24,936 nucleotides of DNA from DATKBT01 sp035546295. Its GTDB lineage: Bacteria > Acidobacteriota > Thermoanaerobaculia > Multivoradales > Multivoraceae. Made by a program: the position numbers and the translations under genes. Shown piece after piece: positions 23,320 to 24,936 of this stretch (its first letter is position 1; each line of letters opens with the position of its first letter). The notes beneath the pieces are model-generated. The model saw nothing but the letters and a program-made list of their open reading frames with translations, did no database searches and had not been told where the DNA came from. The stretch lies in assembly GCA_035546295.1 (NCBI GenBank), contig DATKBT010000091.1, forward strand, positions 1 through 24,936. Direction: 5' to 3'.

Positions 23320-24708
23320 ATGAAAAGAGCTGTGACTCTTCTCGCTCTCGCTGGCCTGCTCTGCCTCGGCGCAGCGGCGACGGCGGAGATCGGCGCCCTG
23401 GACAACGTCCCGGCCGCGACTCTGCTGATCCCGCGCTTCGAGGTGGATCTCAACGACCCGGCCGGCATCACCACCCTGTTCTCGGTCAACAACGCGTCGG
23501 CCGAGACCGTGCTGGCGCACGTCACGCTGTGGACGGAGTGGTGGATCCCGATCATCGACTTCGACATCTACCTCACCGGGTACGACGTCCAGACGGTGAA
23601 CGTCCGCGACATCTTCCTCGGCAACCTGCCGCGCACTGCGCCCGACAACAACACCCCGGGCCCGACGCCCAACGTTCTCTCGAACCGGGGTCTGTTCTCG
23701 GGTCCGTCCAACACCTTCGGCGGCACCTGCAGCACCACGTTTGGTGTGCAGCCGAACTACGCTCCGCTCTCGGCGTCGTTCCGCACGCTGCTGGCCCAGG
23801 CGTTCACCGGCGCGCCGGTGACGGCACTGGGCGGCCTCTGCACGTCGCTGCCGGGTGGCAGCAACGGCCTGGCGCGGGGCTACATCACCATCGACTCGGT
23901 GAGCGCCTGCTCGCAGGAGTTCCCCGACAGCGTCGGCTACTTCGTCGACGGCGGTTTCGGCGTCGCCAACAACAACAACGTCCTGTGGGGCGACTACTTC
24001 CTGGTCGACACAGCGAACAACTTCGCGCAGGGCTTCGCGGCGGTGCACATCGAGGCCGACGGCGTCTCGCTCGGCGTCGAGGACGGGAGCTGCGACGTCA
24101 CCGACCGCAACCCGACCACCTTCTACTGCACGCTCAGGAATCCCGTTACCGCGCCGGGCGAGGACAACCGCGAAGGGCTGCCCAGCATCTACGGGACCCG
24201 CTACACCGCGGGTGGCGCCTTCACCGGCGGCACCGACCTGCTCGTGTGGAGGGACAAGAACGGTACGGGGGCGGGAGCCGCGCGCGCGTGCAACACCACG
24301 CCGACCCCGATCAGCCAGACCCAGATCGTGGTCTTCGACGAGGAGGAGAACCCGCTGACCTTCATCACCGGCGGCCCGTCGGGTGAGCCGGAGCCGGGCG
24401 CGGAGATTCCGTTCCCGTGGTGCACCAACCGGACCGAGGTCGGTGGCCCGAACCTGTCGATCGACGACGACTTCGGGTGGCTCTACCTCAACCTCAACGA
24501 TGGGAACGTCAATCAGGAGTACTTCCGTCAGGCTCACGTGACCACGGTGATGGACGCCGACGGCCGGTTCAGCGTCGGCTACGAGGCGGTCTCGTTCAAC
24601 AACCTCACCCTGGGAGCGGACAACCGTCGTGGCCCGCGCAACCCGGACGCCACGGTGGGTTCCTACCCCAACGCCAACGCGCCGACGCTCTTCTCGGAGA
24701 ACTTCTGA
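23320..24708 (+). CDS. Secreted 462-aa protein, Thermoanaerobaculia-type family
   Basis: Function unknown. A clear signal peptide (MKRAVTLLALAGLLCLG, then AAATAEIG). The mature protein is Asn/Thr/Gly-rich and beta-strand-like, with landmarks ATLLIPRFEVDLNDP, TTLFSVNNASAETVLAHV, YLTGYDVQTVNVRDIFLGNL, ARGYITIDSV, NNVLWGDYFLVD, GGTDLLVWRD, IVVFDEEENP and FGWLYLNLN. I associate this set of motifs with a group of exported hypothetical proteins common in Thermoanaerobaculia and related Acidobacteriota; that is recall, not a search. At least eight cysteines suggest disulfides. ATG 23320 has a strong Shine-Dalgarno, AAGGAGAAGG (about 23301-23311). It has its own promoter, a long leader and a terminator, so it is a one-gene transcript. 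Its 3' end is duplicated at 24850-24936. Confidence 0.8.
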   Translation: MKRAVTLLALAGLLCLGAAATAEIGALDNVPAATLLIPRFEVDLNDPAGITTLFSVNNASAETVLAHVTLWTEWWIPIIDFDIYLTGYDVQTVNVRDIFLGNLPRTAPDNNTPGPTPNVLSNRGLFSGPSNTFGGTCSTTFGVQPNYAPLSASFRTLLAQAFTGAPVTALGGLCTSLPGGSNGLARGYITIDSVSACSQEFPDSVGYFVDGGFGVANNNNVLWGDYFLVDTANNFAQGFAAVHIEADGVSLGVEDGSCDVTDRNPTTFYCTLRNPVTAPGEDNREGLPSIYGTRYTAGGAFTGGTDLLVWRDKNGTGAGAARACNTTPTPISQTQIVVFDEEENPLTFITGGPSGEPEPGAEIPFPWCTNRTEVGGPNLSIDDDFGWLYLNLNDGNVNQEYFRQAHVTTVMDADGRFSVGYEAVSFNNLTLGADNRRGPRNPDATVGSYPNANAPTLFSENF

Positions 24709-24742
24709 GTCGTCGTCGTCCGTAGCGTTCGCCGAAGCGGTC
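24656..24742 (+). repeat. Direct repeat, copy A (3' end of the 462-aa gene)
   Basis: It covers the last ~17 codons, the stop and 34 nt of 3' flank. It matches 24850-24936 at an offset of 194 nt with only two or three differences. The copy continues to the window edge. Confidence 0.95.
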
Positions 24743-24772
24743 GCGACGTTCGTTCGCGACGACGCGACCGTC
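24739..24772. other. Inverted repeat in the 3' UTR
   Basis: CGGTCGCG (about 24738-24745) pairs with CGCGACCG (about 24763-24770), with a nested GTCGCGAC-type dyad inside. It lies between the stop and the terminator and could stabilise the mRNA 3' end. Confidence 0.45.
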
Positions 24773-24785
24773 TGAGGTGATCAGA

Positions 24786-24821
24786 AGGGGGTGGGCCACG
24801 GCCCACCCCCTGTTTTCTTTT
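24786..24821 (+). terminator. Intrinsic terminator of the 462-aa protein gene
   Basis: A perfect 10-bp stem, GGGGGTGGGC (24787-24796) with GCCCACCCCC (24801-24810), closes a CACG loop and can be extended by one A-T pair. It is followed by TGTTTTCTTTT. Strong. Confidence 0.92.
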
Positions 24822-24849
24822 CCCGACAGGACTCACGCCCTCGCAACGT

Positions 24850-24936
24850 TGGGTTCCTACCCCAATCCCAACGCGCCGACGCTCTTCTCGGAGAACTTCT
24901 GAGTCGTCGTCGTCCGTAGCGTTCGCCGAAGCGGTC
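24850..24936 (+). pseudogene. Duplicated 3' fragment of the 462-aa gene (copy B)
   Basis: It encodes the same C-terminus in the same frame (GSYPNPNAPTLFSENF, stop) and the same 3' flank as 24656-24742. It has no coding sequence in front: 24822-24849 follows straight on from the terminator. It is cut by the window end. It could be a remnant of a tandem duplication or recombination, or an assembly artefact. Confidence 0.8.

Overview
The window reads as a piece of the chromosome of a high-GC Gram-negative-type bacterium, most likely an Acidobacteriota member of or near the class Thermoanaerobaculia. The pointers are a secreted VWFA protein of the acidobacterial VWFA-related type with a GWxTD-like N-terminal half, a 462-aa secreted protein family that I associate with that class, heptose (LPS core) synthesis genes, and an F0-only atp cluster. 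The taxon is inferred from protein families, not from an rRNA comparison.

Layout. 1-655: 3' end of a 23S rRNA gene, a 5S rRNA gene and a strong intrinsic terminator. 968-3380: an SDR oxidoreductase and a sodium:solute symporter-type permease. 3426-5891 (minus): the secreted VWFA/GWxTD-like protein. 5945-6255: a hairpin and three tandem copies of an intergenic repeat. 6470-7637: a small exported protein that looks like two YHS-type domains, then a PduO-type cobalamin adenosyltransferase. 7655-9350: another repeat copy, broken by a complete IS1182-type insertion sequence that sits exactly at a CTAG in the repeat. 9375-12769 (minus): rfaE1, rfaE2 and a PilB/GspE secretion ATPase. 12877-14872: atpZ, atpI, atpB and atpE, the membrane part of an F-type ATP synthase without b, delta or F1 genes. 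15253-16213: an ECF sigma factor close to SigR (ECF12) with a small RsrA-like anti-sigma protein that lacks one of the four zinc/redox ligands. 16615-17925: an M23 peptidoglycan endopeptidase. 18414-20779 (minus): a TPR protein translationally coupled to an exported protein with BNR-like segments. 21244-24708: a secreted seven-repeat FG-GAP/VCBS propeller protein and, from its own sigma70-type promoter and a long structured leader, a secreted 462-aa protein. The window ends in a second copy of the 3' end of that last gene.

Taken together this is mostly housekeeping and cell-envelope content (ribosome, ATP synthase, LPS heptose, pilus/secretion motor, murein hydrolase, exported propeller proteins) with a thiol-stress type regulatory pair. 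The most unusual layer is intergenic: a REP-like family of hairpin-plus-core elements, present at about five or six loci in 25 kb and used as a landing site by the IS. I saw no CRISPR array, defence island or phage module.
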